Part shown: positions 1-14,500 of the stretch, one piece after another | Layout of the letters: each line of letters begins with the position of its first letter | Numbering within the stretch: the first letter of the stretch is position 1 | Made by a program: the position numbers and the translations under genes | The notes under the pieces: generated by a model | What the model was told of the DNA's origin: nothing | What the model saw: only the letters and a program-made list of their open reading frames with translations | Database searches by the model: none | NCBI RefSeq assembly: GCF_901933205.1 | Contig: NC_044582.1 | Location: 15,171,820-15,235,819 of the forward strand | From: Camarhynchus parvulus | Lineage: Eukaryota; Chordata; Aves; Passeriformes; Thraupidae | DNA length: 64,000 nt | Reading direction: 5' to 3'

Positions 1-3000
1 CTGACCAAGTAGAGACTATTCTGTTCCTAAAACAGCATTAATGCATATATTAAAAATGTGTTATTTTAAATAAGCAGTCCTACCTGCCATGAATAAAGTC
101 AGAGGCTATAAATGCAGAAGACAGAAATGAGAGTAAAAGAGCTAAATTAGAAGAAAATTCAAGGAGATTTTGAGATACAGATGCAATGTCTAAGATTGTA
201 TAAGATGCAAGGAGCAGAATTAGTAGGAACAACTATGGCTGGAAGATAGGGGTGAAATCCTCCAAAAATTTTCTCTAACTTTTTGTTTTGAAGATGCTCA
301 TTTAGGCCTTTGCACACTTGTTGTCAATGAGTTTGGTGGCTCTATCAGAAGCAGCCTGAACTCAGCTTTTGAGAGGTTGGTGGGTTGATTTAGGGCAAAA
401 ACTCTAAAAAGACTTGAATGTAAACTAGTCCATATGTATCCAGCAGAAGGAGCATGGTTTCTCTTCAGTGGCTTATTGCATTTCAAAAAGTACCTGAAAA
501 TGTTGCTGGATCTTGACAGAGCTGCTCCTTTAGGTCAAATCTTGGAGCAGGTGAGCAGGACCTGTTCTGGATTGCTTGGGGTAGACCTTCAGATTGCAAT
601 TATTTCCCACTTAACTCCATTCCTTAGCAGCAATTACTGAGGTGCTGGAACCTGAGGTACAAACCCACAGTGCTTTAATTTTTAATTAACCCAGAAGGCA
701 GAGCTTAAGGACAATGAGCCGTGTCCCCCTGTTTAGTGAACTTCACTCTGGTAGGAGTCAATATGCTCATTTCTACTTAATTCTGCCAGAGCTAGTGCAA
801 CCCTCCTTTTCCTACCTTGCTTTTAAGAGCACACCCTTGAGTGCCATCCCACAGCACATATGGGACAGCCAGGGATCAGACCCAGCCAGCAGGAGTTTAG
901 GAAAGGCAGGTCCTGCTTGACTGACCTCATCTCCTGATTGGTGACACCATAAAAGAAAAAAAGAAAAAAATAAACATGAAGAGGTGAATTTGAGAAGGAA
1001 GATATCCTTTTTAATAGACCTGGATATAGCACAGAAGCCTGGGCACAGAGCAAGCCTTTGTATTCATGGTCTGCTTAACAAGCCTATTGTTTGGCATTAA
1101 AATTGAAATCTGTGAAATGGTTAAGTGCATGTTTAATCATAATGGATTGTGGACCCACTCATGTATGCCATTTTAACACTTTTTCAGCTTTCTGAAGTAC
1201 ATTTTCCCTTAAGTTTTAAGGTAATAATGCAGTGAATTGTGCTGATTTCACCCTGATCTCGCATACTTTTAACTTTGCAGGCTGGATCAGCAAATTTTAA
1301 ATCAAAGCATTTCCTGTGGCTTCTTAGATTAAAGCAAGAAAAATACAGCTCAGCTGTTTATATACAAACATGCAACAGTTATAATGAAAGAATTACCCAC
1401 AATGCCAGTGTAACTATAGTAACCAGCATTCACAAAGATCTACATTAAGGGTGGTTAAAGCCAAATACATATTTGTTTCACACAGACAATATTATTCTTG
1501 TAATGGAACACAACAGCACGAAAAAAGGACCTACAGATGCAAACATTAGCTGGGTGTGGAGTCTCCTACAAAATAAACTCTGCCTTTGCTAGTGGCATGT
1601 GTGCTCCCAGGCTGCTCCAAGCTGTCAGAAGACAGGGGCATTCAAAGTGCTATTTTAGCACAAAGTTACCTGAAAACCCAGTTCCCTAAACCCTCATCCC
1701 CAGCAGTGTCCACTGGCAGATATGTTGAGGGACAGGCACTCTCTAGCCTGTAGCAGCTCCTGCACCCTCATACTGCTGTAAATATCAAAAATAAGGTATT
1801 TTGATTGTGGCAGAGCTGACTCTAAGTGATGGAAAGAGAATAGCACTAAACAAACAGAAGGCAGATAGTGAAAATAAAAGTAACGAGTGGATGTACACTG
1901 TAATCAAAGGCCCTTTTTAGTTTTGATACACTTTATGAACACTGCTCTGTTCAACAGAGGTTGGTTGGGTTGTTTGGTTTTTTTTCAAGTCTATGGCTGA
2001 TTGCAAGCAAAAATAACTACTGTTCAATAGAAACCTCCACTGGGAATGGAACATTGCCTGGAAATGATCTTAGCGAAGCTATCTGGCTTTTTGCCATGCA
2101 GGTTTATGCAACTACTCCTTCACAGTTGTTCTAATTCTTCTTGTATGCAGAAAAGTCTCTCCTAGCCTGTGCCCACCTTTGCAGCCTGGCAGTTTCAGGG
2201 AGTGTGAGGATACAAAAGTTAACTGGTTCCTCTACTTTGGCTGCTCTTAAACACCATGAATTTGGTTTTTTCCAGATGTCCCAACTGGGACTGTAGAGCA
2301 TTCAGGGTGTGGTGGGCAGAGGACAGGTAGGGTTGGGAATCCAGGCACTTTATGAAGTGGGAAGTGGGAGGATGATCCCAACAAGGAAATCTCACCTTTT
2401 TAAAAGAGAAAGGCACAACCATCCTGCAAGTCTTGCAGATCTGATACAGAGGGGAGAAAAAAAAGTCACTCCTAGCCCAAAACGTGGTAAGTGGGGAAAG
2501 CTTGAGAGGCAGAGCCTGGGAATGGATGTTCTCTGTGGCACGTCCTTCCTTAGTCCCAGCAGCTCCTCTTCACAGCATGGCTCCACACTGATCCTTCAGA
2601 ACAAGACAGGAAAAAATCCTCAGATATTCTCTAGGCAGTTGTTTGCTTTATACAAAGAAAGCAAAGTATGAGCAGGTTTGTCTGAGATGAGTGGTTTCAA
2701 GCCTGAAAATACAATACAATACAAAACTGTCCAAGGATTCTCAGGATTCAGAATAATTCTGAGTTCTGTTTGTTTCAGCCAAACTTAAGGCAAGGCTGTG
2801 TTTTTCACAGGACCCAGTTGTTCAAATATTATTTAAATAATGGTAGCTGTCGTTGTCGATTGATGTGGAAGGAAAGCTGAGGTGGAAGGGCCCAGTTCAT
2901 TAGTACATTTCCATCAGATCCAAAGGAAAAATGAGACAGTAAAATTGAAAATTACATATAAATAGAGAATTGAGAGTAGCGAAGTGGGAACAGTCCAGGA

Positions 3001-3990
3001 AGGATGGAATGCTCATAATGACATCTTCACCACATAGGACAGAAGTTTAAAATCTTGTTCCTAAATTAATAAGGAATTAAAAACTGGCATACTTTACTCC
3101 AGTCAAGTAACACTTTGATCTTCAGTTTCAAATAAGGCAAAAGCAGGTTGCCATGACTACTGAGTACTACTGGGTGTTTTGGTATCTGGATAATTGCTGA
3201 ATATTTGTAGACAAACAGCTGACGTGCATCTTCCGCTTTCACTGGCAAACTTGCAAGCTTAACTAGTTGTTGCTGTGAGTCCCCTGGTGTCTTTGTGAGT
3301 AATTGGCTCAACACTGAGATCCATTTATCCCTACCCAGACAAAAAGAGAGCCTTTCAAATATCCACATCAGGCCCAAATGTCATTGTGTGTTAACACGCA
3401 GTGAAACTCAGTGTTACAGAGCTTCCCTGTTTAGAGAAATCAGGGCTGCTGACATGGTTGACATGATTTTATGAAGCTTGGCTGTTTGATCTTTGCTTCC
3501 AAAACTCAGTAGCTTTTCACACAGCTGGGGAGAGCAGGGAGAGCTGTCAGCTTTTTTGGGTTTCTCAGGGAGCTGTTGTGGGGCTGTTTTGTGCAGCTGC
3601 TCCCCCGCAGTGTCTCCCTTTCTCTGCTTGGGTGGGAGATCAGATCCAGCAGGAATTGCTCGTGATTTTATTGTCTTTTATATTTGAACTGATGATTTCA
3701 GTGAAACTGTTCACATGCAAGATGAGATGTGGAATTTCCTCTGTCCTCATATATTATGCATATATACTTTACTCTGTTTGTCTGCTAAAAGCAGCACTTC
3801 CCACTGCCATAGAACTAATTGGTGTTTAATCCTGCATAAGCAAGCACTGTCCCCAGTGAGGCCAATTCAGACACCCATAACTTTCAACAACATTATAGAA
3901 TCCAAATTTTTATTAACTTGTAATCATCTATAAGTGACCTGTGTAGTTTGTACTTAGGCAAAGCATTCAACTTTTCTCTTTTTTTTCTTC
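1..3990. other. Non-coding single-copy DNA, no gene seen
   Basis: No open frame here has a recognisable domain, and none exceeds about 120 codons. Visible small features are an A-rich run near 955-970 and a short ACAAT repeat at about 2710-2725. I see no interspersed repeat that I can name. The segment could be intergenic or intronic. Confidence 0.6.
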
Positions 3991-4005
3991 TTTTTTTTTT
4001 TTTTT
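3991..4005. repeat. Poly-T run (15)
   Basis: An uninterrupted run of 15 T follows a CT-rich stretch from about 3971. No poly(A)-signal or retroposed body is recognisable beside it on either strand, so it is treated as a simple repeat. Confidence 0.8.
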
Positions 4006-7000
4006 GCCCATGGCATGCATTTGAGAATATCTAAAATATATAAAACTAGACGGAAAATACTTGAAAGAAAAAAAAAATCCTTAGTAATTTCCCTGCTTCT
4101 CATCCAATTCAGAAATATAATTAAATGTTAGAGAAACCATAAAAACATTACTTCTCTCTCTCTTTTCTTTTTAAGTACATCTACAGTAGCACAGACATGG
4201 CAGTTAATAGCAGGAAAGCAGTCTGGAAAAACAGATTTTGGATTGTTGGACTTGTTTGGACAGTTCTCTCTGTCATACAGCACCTGCAAAAGAATTAAGA
4301 TGGCACAGGATAACAGGGAAAAGTTCTGTAAGGTACTGAGAGCTTTAAGCTGAAAGTCCTGCAAGTAAATCCCTGATAAATAAATGTATTTGAAAAGTAA
4401 ACTCAGAAGGGATGTGGAAAATGCTGGGATATTCTGGGGAGCTATTTCCCCTGCACTCCAGTCCTGTTCTAGAAACTGTTACTCCTCAAACAGAACTTTT
4501 GAAGCTGTACATGTGTTTCTCACCAGCAGCGAAAGCTGTAGATTCTTGGTAATTAGCTTTTATTAGCAAAATGACCAAACTCCAAACCAGAGATCTCTTA
4601 AAACTCCTGGCAGCACCTAATAGTGCAGACCTGGATCAAATTTGGCAGCAACTCTCTTGATCCACAATTAACCAAATTCCAACTTAGACTGTATCTAGTT
4701 CTGGAAAATAATTTAACCATATACTGAAGCCTAGTAGTAGTAGTGAAATTATTACCTGTAGCTTGCTTTCTGTTAAAAATAATTAATTAAAGAATGCTAT
4801 CTTGAAGTCAGAAACCTCATTTTCTTTCCACTAACTGTACTAGGATGGGTCCAATTTATTTATTCAGTACTTGAGGTCTGTATATAAATCAAGTTTACAC
4901 ATTCCTCTATTTGCATAATTCCAATCAACCAGTGGTTGAAAAGAAGTGCTGCACGAAAGTCTTTGGCCTTCCTACCTAAGCTCATTATGCCTCTAAAGTA
5001 GCACTAGGCTACTCCTCTAATCACTTAGATTTTTTCTGTCAAGCTGTATTAGTCTCTGTTCAGGTTGCACTAGATTTAAGCTTTTCTTTCTTGGAGTTTG
5101 CTTAATTGTGTAAGTGGAATTTCCTTCCCCTTTCAGAGCCTTTGGAGGATGCTCCACACCTTCAGTCTCAGCATAAAACAGCCCTGTCCCCAAGTGGTAC
5201 ATATTATTGCTTCTCTGACTGCAGTTCTCTGCTTTTTCTATTTACAACTTTTTCCCTTTCATCATCGAGCCCATCCACACCTCTGATGGGAGGCAAACAG
5301 TTCTTTTGAAGAAGAATAATTTATACAAATAGCATTCAGGTTTCTGGGTTTGTTCATGAGCACGGATTTTCCTTGTTCAGCCAGCACCTTGGAGAGCTCC
5401 ATGGATGTTGTGCCTTCCATGAGCCCACACCATCTCCCAGTAGCTCCATTGTGCCTGGAGCTGAGCTGTGAGATCATCCCCCCCTTGGCACCACTGTGTG
5501 TCTACACCAACATTTCATAAATGTAACTCTGGTGTGACTGTGGAAAAAAAAGGGTTTTTTCCCAGCTGTGCCAAAAAATGTCAGACACTTTGCTGATTTT
5601 TCATAATAAGTGGTCTCTGCTATTCCATTTTGATGTGCACAGTTGATGGTATTTTACAGTTTTTTCTTGTTTTATATATTAGTGAATGAGGTGGCAATAT
5701 AATAACATTGGATTTTAGATATTATCTCCAGTGTAGATGAACAATGGAAAAAAAGGAAATAAGCTAAACAGGGGAATACATGGAATTAATTGTTTGAAAG
5801 TCCACAGACTCAGCATTTCAAAGATGTATGAAATTTCTCCTTTTTTATAGTTATTCCATTGTCTCAAAGATTTTTAAGGTCAGAAAGTGCCTCTAGAATT
5901 CCATTCTCCTGTGTAGCAAAGGTCACAGGATTTCATCCGGCTGTTTCAGTGCTGAGCCTTGTAAACTCTGTTGAATAAGCATATTTACTGAGGCAGAAGT
6001 CAATGAACTGAAGATGTGAACTGAGCCTGCCCCTCTCAACCTGTCAAATCCCTTCTGTCCTGTTCCATTTTTACTCAAAATGCCAATCTTTTTATGTAGA
6101 AAAGTATTTAAATACAAAGAGATCGTGGCACTTCTTTGGAATACAATCCAATGGTTTCTTTACAAAGAAGAAAATACATATGACATAGTCCTCTAAATAC
6201 AGGTGTGCTCACACCCATTTATCTCATGCTGCTTTCCCTACTTGCTGAAATGTCCCTGAGAACAGGGAGGGTTAGTTCTGCAAACATCTGTAATCCCTCC
6301 TTCATTTTCATCTCTACAAGTATAATTACTTCAGTTTAGACAGTATTTTCTGAAGACAGAAACTTCATAAAAGCTTTACAGATCAAATTTACATGGTGGA
6401 GAAAATTCTAACTTACAGTTTTTTTCTTTGTTATGGAAGTCTTTATATGTGTGGTCTGGACTTGTATGTATAATTTTCTGGGAACAAACTTTTGGTAAAC
6501 TCTCTAGGATAAAGACTGTCTAGAGAGGACTGTCTGTGGAATGGGCTGCAGGAAGGACCAGACCATTCCATGAACTCACAGGCTGAGTTCAGCTAATGCA
6601 ATGCTAATGACATCAAGGCTCAGCACTATTTTTTAAAACTTTCTTCTCTTCTATTAAGCATAAAATCTTGTTAAAAATAAGATTTTCCATGTCTTAATTG
6701 TAATACAGAAAGTATCTTTTATTCTTCCTATGCTTGAGATAGCAAGGTAATTTCAGAACTGAAACTGATTGTCTCAGACACTCATGACTCAAATATTTAA
6801 TCTAAAGGGTAAAATTCCCAGAGTACTTCTCTCATCATTCCTCAGCTCTATAGAGAATAAAAGCTTCAACTTTATATGATGTGATATTATTTCCATTATT
6901 GGTATTATGCTGGAGGCAAATATCCTTCAAAAAGCAAAATCCACTTCTCCAGCACACAGTGAGTTGTGCACCACAAAGCCCCAATCCCTCCTTTGCACGG

Positions 7001-10000
7001 TGTGCTGGAGATACCTTGTAATCTGCTGAGAATTTAATAACAATTATTTTACTTCTTGTAGTGAAGAGCCTTTAAGATGTAATATAAAATATTCATCTGA
7101 AATCTGATGTCTCCAGATTTCAGGGGTGATTTAGGACTGAAGGCTGAATTTTCCAGCTAACTGAATATTTTAGGTAGCAGTGCCTCTATTTATCTGCATC
7201 TGTGTACCTCTGTACATGGTGTGCAAGGGCTTCCTTGGCACCTCTTTCATTTGCTGTTCTAAAACATGCAAAGGCTGGATAAGCATTATCTTACTCCTAA
7301 GTAATTCATACATTTTTGGAGCCCTGCCTCAGGAAATGAAAATAAAAGAAAGCATTTGCCTATATGGTAAGCAAAGACAAGGAATTAATTTGTTCCAATA
7401 ACCCCTCAAATTCTTTATGTCCTTCATAATAACACCTCCAAGATTCTCACACAGTCTGAATCCAATTTCTCCAATCTGAAAGTGGCAAGAGCTGCTAAAT
7501 AGGAACTTCTAAAGAGTTTGCAGTGTAAAATGATAAAATGTAAAATATGCTGGGATTGCAAACAGTGGATATTATAATACACTTTATGTGTAATCCAGAA
7601 TAATAATCTCTTAATAATATCAGACAAATTCTTCATGTTTCTTTTAGTTCTTACTGAGTAGAAATCCCACTGACTTTGTCATCTTAATGTGGGTGCAGGA
7701 TTTCATCCACCCTGTCTGATAGCATAACAACATGAATATGGATCACTTTATTTATTGTAATACAAGGAAATATGCCTTGTAATTATGCATAATGAGGCCT
7801 TTAAGGCTGAGAGCTGTGTGTGTGTGTCTGCTCCTTAGCCCCAGACGTGCAGGCAGGAGATGGATGCAATTTCTCTATTATTGATCATGTCCAAACATCA
7901 AAGGAGATGGTAGGGGGGATTGCTTCCTGCAACTGCACAAAGCAGTGCTGCTTCTACAGAGGGAAATTGTGCAAATATGTGTTTTCTTGGGGGAAAGAGG
8001 GAGGATTTGTATAAATACATGAGAATTCAGGGATACATGGGTGGTAATTGTATAGTAGTACACACATGGAGCAGCAAGATCAAAGACAGACTGAAACACT
8101 GAGGCAGGCAAAGTCTTTGCATCACTGAAAATGATTACTTTCTCTATCCAAAATATCTTTGAAAAACAGTATTTCCTGCGTGTGAATGTCAAAACCAATT
8201 TGTAGATGCCACAGCTGGGCTTTGATCAAACAGAGAAACAAGAGAACTGAAGAACAGGAATAAGCAATCATGACTCAGGACTGTGCAACAGACTGAGAAA
8301 ATAAAAATCACAACCTGTGCCAGGAGTTCAAGTATTAAGATGTGCTTACTCTGAATTTTCTATGGCCAAACCAGGAAAATAAGAAAAATTCAGTCTAGAT
8401 AATTAAGATTTGCACAAATATACCCCTGTTATGTGCAGGAAGGGGGCATTCATTTCACACTGCTTTGAAGGCTAACACACAAAAAGTTTACACCTGAGCT
8501 CAAATGTCCCCCTGCAGTGAAAATCCTTGCATGATCTAATGCACAGAGCACTGCTGCCAGGCAGCAGATGCTCAGAAATATTGATAAAGCCATGTAGATA
8601 AGGTGTGACAACCAAATAAGCTGCCTAAGTTTTATGTCTATTGACACACTAAGACAACAACACCAATAAATAAGAGAAACACCAAATAGTGTCAGAAAAG
8701 GGAATTGTTTTTCAGGAGATGATGCATTTAGTTTATGGCAATGTTAGTTTTGGAAACCAGATTTTAAAATATTAAAGCCAAATCCAGTAGACAGATCAAA
8801 CAAGAATAGCTGTGATGGTCCACATCAGTTATGTTTTCATCTCAGTATTCTAATTTTGGTATTTTTGAAAAGTAGAAAGCAGAAAAATAATAAAGTGATT
8901 TATTTACTCTGATAAACTTAATTACCAGAATAGATCAGTTCTACTATCTGGATGTATGTGAAATCAGGATTCCTTGGGTTATCACCAAAATGTGACATTT
9001 CATTGTAGAAAATGATCTGTATATGTATTTTTTTAACCTAACTTGCAAATAGCTAGTAAATGTCAGAATATGCCAGATGACATTAAGAAACTTATTCAGG
9101 CAAAGATGGTTTAAAATACTTACTGAGTGCCTGTGGTGCTTTCAGATGGAGTAGAGGACATCACTCACTTTCCTCTTGTATTCTGAAAATAACAGCAGGC
9201 AAAGGCAGAGCAGTTGTGGGAATGGACCTCCAGCTATCTGCTAACTGCACGTATCTTTCAAGATAGGCAGAGACTCCTGAGGAAAATACAACTGAATTTT
9301 AAATTCTGAGCCAGCTGAACCTTTGTGGGTATATATGTTTAAGAATGAGTATGTGCTTATACACATGCACAGAGATTTTGGAGGTATTCACTCTGAGTAT
9401 GTGCAAATACATCACTCACTGACATTATAATCTCCATTTAAGTACAGCATATGCTGTGCTTCAAAGTCAATTCACAGCATTTCTCTCATTCTCCTTTATT
9501 TGCCTTTTTCAAAGTATGTTGTAGGAGTGAAGTCACACTCAGTCTCTGATTTAATAGATTAAAATAGTTAATGTAATTTCACATTAATTGATGATCCTTT
9601 TATTATCTATTACTTGGTCTTTTGAGCAAACATAATACTGCCTAGTGTTGCATGAAAGTCATAATAATAATTGCTGTTTGGTGACTGGAAATGGGTTTCT
9701 TCAGCTTTAAAACAGCTGGGATTTTTGTTAGTTTTTGGATAAGTTTTTATTTTATTTATTTATTTATAGGTATTTTAGTTTGCATTTATAGCAGCTACTT
9801 TTTACATTATCTGGATTTTGTAGGGACAAAGACTGTAGAAAACACCAGAGATAGAGTGAAACCCTGTCCACATTTGCCAGTTTCTTCTGTGGGACCAGGA
9901 TTTTGCCTTGAGATTTTGTGTGGCATACAGGGACCAAATCCCCTGTCAACTTTTGCACTCTGGGCTGTCCTATGAGATAGGTTTCTTCTCAGCTGTGTTA

Positions 10001-11497
10001 ATTCCTGAGAAGCTTCTTAGAAAGGTACTTTAGTGGATTTTGTTGTAATAACTGTGGAAATTCAAAGTGAGCCAGAGGCAGCAATATCTGTTTCATTCAA
10101 ATTCCTGATGCTCCAGTGTTTGTACTTGAGCTTTACTTTTTTTCCTCAGTTCCACTTCTCTATGTTATTATCATCTCATTAGTTAATTATTGTTAATGAT
10201 TCTACTGTATTATCAAAGAGAAGTTTTTCCTTTTGCTTTTCCTGTGAATTAAGTTTAGATACAGTGATTATTTTGATAATAGTGGGTGTAAGGATGAAGA
10301 AATGCCTCCTCCCTTCATCTGCAACCCTTTGCTGAGCTGGAGAAGCCAAAGCTGAGTAGAGCTGCCGGTGTTTATTGGTGTTGTTGTTCAGTTAAATTGA
10401 CATGGGTGTCACCCTCTGCAATCCAAGGAAAAATCACAGGGGACAGAAAAGAATCCAAGTATCAGGTCATTAATCTGTTGCCATATTTGAGAAAGGGAAT
10501 CAGCATCTCTTACCCACAGTCTAAAGTAAGTTTTAAAAGCTGTAGACAAAGGTGACAGCATTCTGCCTTTTCTCCAGTTGCTCTTTGGTGATTGCCATCA
10601 AGGATCAGGCAGGGTGGTAGAAAGACCTTGACACATCCTTTAGGTGGCTTCCAACACCTTGCAGGCACGGCTGGCATCCACAAAAATCGGCTTTCCATGA
10701 ATAAAATTGTAACACTTGCGCACAAACCAGCTGATATCCAGTGTCTGCCCTCCACCACCTCAGCTGTGACACACAGCCTTCCAACAGCAGCCTCAATTCA
10801 CAGCTCTGTCTGAAACATTGTCACTCTGGCAATTAAGTTTGCAAAGCTCATGGCAGTAGTAGTAAAACACAAAGTCTGCTGTACACACTTTAATGTTACT
10901 GAGCAAAACTGCTAGGAGTAGCCTAGTGGAATTACAGATATGTGGGCAAGTTTGTGCATACATTTAATGAACTGAGCTAAAAATACATGAAACGTATTTT
11001 AATGATTGGAAAAAAAATGCAGAAAAATGTACTGCTCATCTGTAATGAATGATTTTCTCTAATAGGCCCTGTGCCTATAACATGGAAAACTCTTTGTATC
11101 TGCACACAGACCAAAGTCTGGCATGCACAGCACAGTTACAGACATGGATGGTTGCTGATGTGCACAATTGCCCACCCTGTGCATGTGCATCCAGAATTTA
11201 CACAGGCTGATGTGCACAGCCACTGCTAAAAAGTGCATGTAGTTCATGGCCCCTGCTGTAATCTAAAATTCTCTCTCTCTGCATGCCAGCCAATATTAAA
11301 ATTAAAACCTCCTTATCTTTAGGGAGCCAAAACAAAGTGAACTTAAATAATGCTTGTGTAACTGTGTGTGTACATGTGTGGGATGTGTGTGCAAATAATG
11401 GAATTACCATCAGTAATGCCTTTAGTGTACTAACACTCTTTTAAAGCACTTCCAAAAGTGTGCAAGACTGTTTGTTACAGTTATGTCTTATTTTTAA
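4006..11497. other. Non-coding A+T-rich DNA, no gene seen
   Basis: About 7.5 kb without a supportable gene. It contains a short (TG)n at 7815-7826 and a (TTTA)n tract at 9748-9767. The open frames present are short, on both strands, with no consistent protein features. I recognise no transposon here. Confidence 0.6.
9748..9767. repeat. (TTTA)n microsatellite
   Basis: Four to five consecutive TTTA units are seen directly. They lie in A+T-rich DNA with no associated element. Confidence 0.8.
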
Positions 11498-11513
11498 TGC
11501 TAATTAATTAGCA
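11498..11513. promoter_or_regulatory. 16-bp palindrome with paired homeodomain cores
   Basis: The 16 bases TGCTAATTAATTAGCA read identically on both strands. The centre, TAATTAATTA, has two TAAT/ATTA cores spaced two bases apart. Paired-class homeodomain dimers are known to bind TAAT-NN-ATTA (P2) sites. That this copy is bound is inference. A+T-rich DNA makes such sites fairly common, but the four-base G/C-containing extension on each side is less expected. Confidence 0.3.
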
Positions 11514-14500
11514 CAAAGATAATATTTACCATAAATTAGATCTAGTAAAGGATTGGGTAATGATCTGGCACCTTTGGAGAAGTATGGAATAAAAAATTTT
11601 TATGAGGCACATATAGAGACTTGACTTAGACAGACTGATAGAGTCTTGGGTGACAGAGAACATACCAAAGACTCTCACAGGGTGAGGTGAAAACCAGGTG
11701 AAAGGCTGGTGTAAGGGCAGATGATCTGAAAAATGTTGATAAAAGCAGGGAAAAAAACCCCAAATGTTTACACAGAAGGAAAATCACTAAGGATAATTTT
11801 AGCCTTGAGGCATTATTCTGCCTTTGTATTCAGTGGAGGGAGATGTGCATTCAAAGGACCACTTACAGCATCATGTCTGGGCTACAGGCTGTCCTTGTGC
11901 TTGTCCCTCAGCACAGGCCTCTAATGAAATCCTCACCACTGGATTCAAAGACCCAATTCATCCTCCTGAGCAGAACATCTGGTTCACAAGACTGTGAATT
12001 GAACCTGTGACATGGTTCACAAGACTGTGCTCTGGAAATGAATAATGGATCTGTGACGGATCCTGGAAGGGGAGAACGAGGGAAGGGGATGTGGGCAGGA
12101 TGTAAACGGTAAAGAGACAAGAGCACCCAGGGGAACGTGTGCTGAGCTGTTCTGGGGATGAGCAGAGACTGCAGAGCAGCACAAAAGGAGCTCAGGCCCA
12201 AGAGGATAGCAAGAAAATGGAGAATGATTTGAAAGCAGAGCTAGAGTAGTCCCAGGGGTGAGCCACCTCCTGCCCTTGGAGTGGCGAGGGAAAATCACCT
12301 ATCTGGTGAAACTGCAGAGGGTGATTTATTACAAAACCATTGGTTATTGGGAAAAAAATGTCACTGTCAGGGTGAAATAGGTGTGCCCAAACTGGTGACT
12401 GCTGAAATGCTTGCTCCAGCACAGCAGGATAAAAATGGGAAATATTGTGTTGAATGCTGAACTCTTGAATGTCGTTATGAGTATTTAAGATGTTTCTACT
12501 GACAGATTCACATTGCCCCTTTTATCATCAATTTTCAAGCACCAGTGAAATCTAAAATAGGAGCCACATGGTGTGTTTGAGAGATGAGGAAATAGCTTTA
12601 TATGAGCAAAAATTGACACATAGGTGACCGTATACAATAGAGAAAAAACTCCTGAGCAGGCACGAAATGGAATGTAGAATAACTGTTATATTTGCAGTCC
12701 TTTTGATGAATGAATGCAGATACCCAAGAAATTTGTAAAATTGATGCACAGAACCAGGTTTAAAATATTTATTAATGCAATGTATAATGTATGTGAAAGG
12801 TATGCACACCAGTAGTAATAGGGACACGTAATAATATGGACATATAATAATATATGTATTTTTCTGAATCATTTGAACATTACGAATTTCTCTAGGATTA
12901 AAAAAAGCTCCCAAAGGAACAGGAGTTCCCATTTCCCAGAAAAAAAGTGAGTAGGCAGCCTGTATTGCAGTTGTCCCATTTATGGGCTCCTTTAATGTTC
13001 CTTTGAAGCCTTTGTGTTTCATCTGTCACAGGGAGTGCAGAAGAGATGATGGACAACTGTTCTGATCTAGTTTGGCAGTATTTGTGTTCCAGGTTTGCAC
13101 ATGTTTAAGGGCCATTTAGCAGGGCACCTGGGACTCTTGGAAATCTGAGGGTTTCTCGGGCAAGTGCGAGATTCATCCTTAGCTTGAAGCCCAAGAACAA
13201 AGAAGTTTTGGAGAAGGCGTGGCTGGCAGCAGAAATCAAAGAACTGGGGAATGTGCATGACAACTTTGACATTTCCTGCCTTGTTCTGTCCTGTAGCAGT
13301 GACTGTGGACAAGGCTCTGCAAGGCAGGCAGTCAGATGGTGAGGAAATAAATAAAAGTTTAGGGTGTGCTTGTGATGGCATTTCATAGCACGGGTTGGAG
13401 AAGGAACGTCAAAGCTGGTGTGATTTGAATATAAAGAGAATACAGGAGATGGAGATTTGCCCTGGATAAGAGCGGGAAAAAAAATGGAAATGCAAGACCT
13501 GCAAAGGGATATGAAAGCCCCAAAATATGATTTATGTTAGGAATATGTGTCCTAAATAGCTTGGTGATACTTTACAGTGGGTTACTATTTTCAGATGACT
13601 TGAAGAATGACCTCTGGGATGTTGGGACCATCTCTGGGAATTTAAAAACAACCATACTGGGTCAGGTCAGGAATGCAATCTTGTTTCCAGTAGCAGTTGC
13701 AGCACATGCTAAGGCAGAGCACAGGAGTGATAAACCAACAAGGAGAATTTCCCTCTAGACCTTTCCAGTTTCCAGCAGTTTGTGATTCAGGGATTGTTTT
13801 TAATAACCCCTAAAAGAATTTGCTTTTCTAACTGCTTTGTGAGCTCATGGAAAACTTTCAGCTCATGTGCCTTGTGTGAGATTTTTCCATTATTTTTTGA
13901 ACATTCAGCTTAATATTCTGTCTTAACTCCTGGGTTTGACATTGGAAGACACAGTGAAAATTTTTATTTTCCTGACATCTCTCAGTACCCTCATTATTCA
14001 TCGCTCCAACCACCTCTCTTGTTCATCACTCCCAATAATATTCTTGTTCAGAAAGTCACTCTTATGTTGGTTAGAAACATTTAAATTTTGTTCCTAACTG
14101 ACATTAGTTCACTACCATATTAAAATTTATTTTTTACTGTGGGGTATCAACTATTTTCAGTTGGCTTTTTTTGTCCTATTCACTTTATATTGCTGTTTTA
14201 CTGAGTTCTGTTAACAGATATTAACTGGCTTCATTATTGGTTTTGTTTTTGTTTTTTTTTTAATTGACAGCCAAAACTATCGGGAGGGGAGGGGTTAAAT
14301 TAAACCTAAATTTAATGCAAATGTTCACTTTGAATCTAAATTTCTCCCAGAAATTTCAGTGCAGTTTTAAACTTACCTTGTTTTTACCTTGTTCTGATAC
14401 CCAAGTGCTTACTCTCCCTGTCCTGAGGATCAGAAGCAAAGCCATAAATCCATGAGCAGTTGACTTGGAAGCTGTGTGTCAGAAACTGGCCAGAGGGAGC

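Noticed and set aside
12552..13022. 156-codon minus-strand frame with hydrophobic stretches
   Set aside because: Hydrophobicity comes from A+T-rich codons (F, I, Y, L); no family resemblance.
14230..14275. Strong pyrimidine tract ending in GACAG, like a splice acceptor
   Set aside because: The following sequence is A+T-rich, has no coding character and no paired donor that I could defend.
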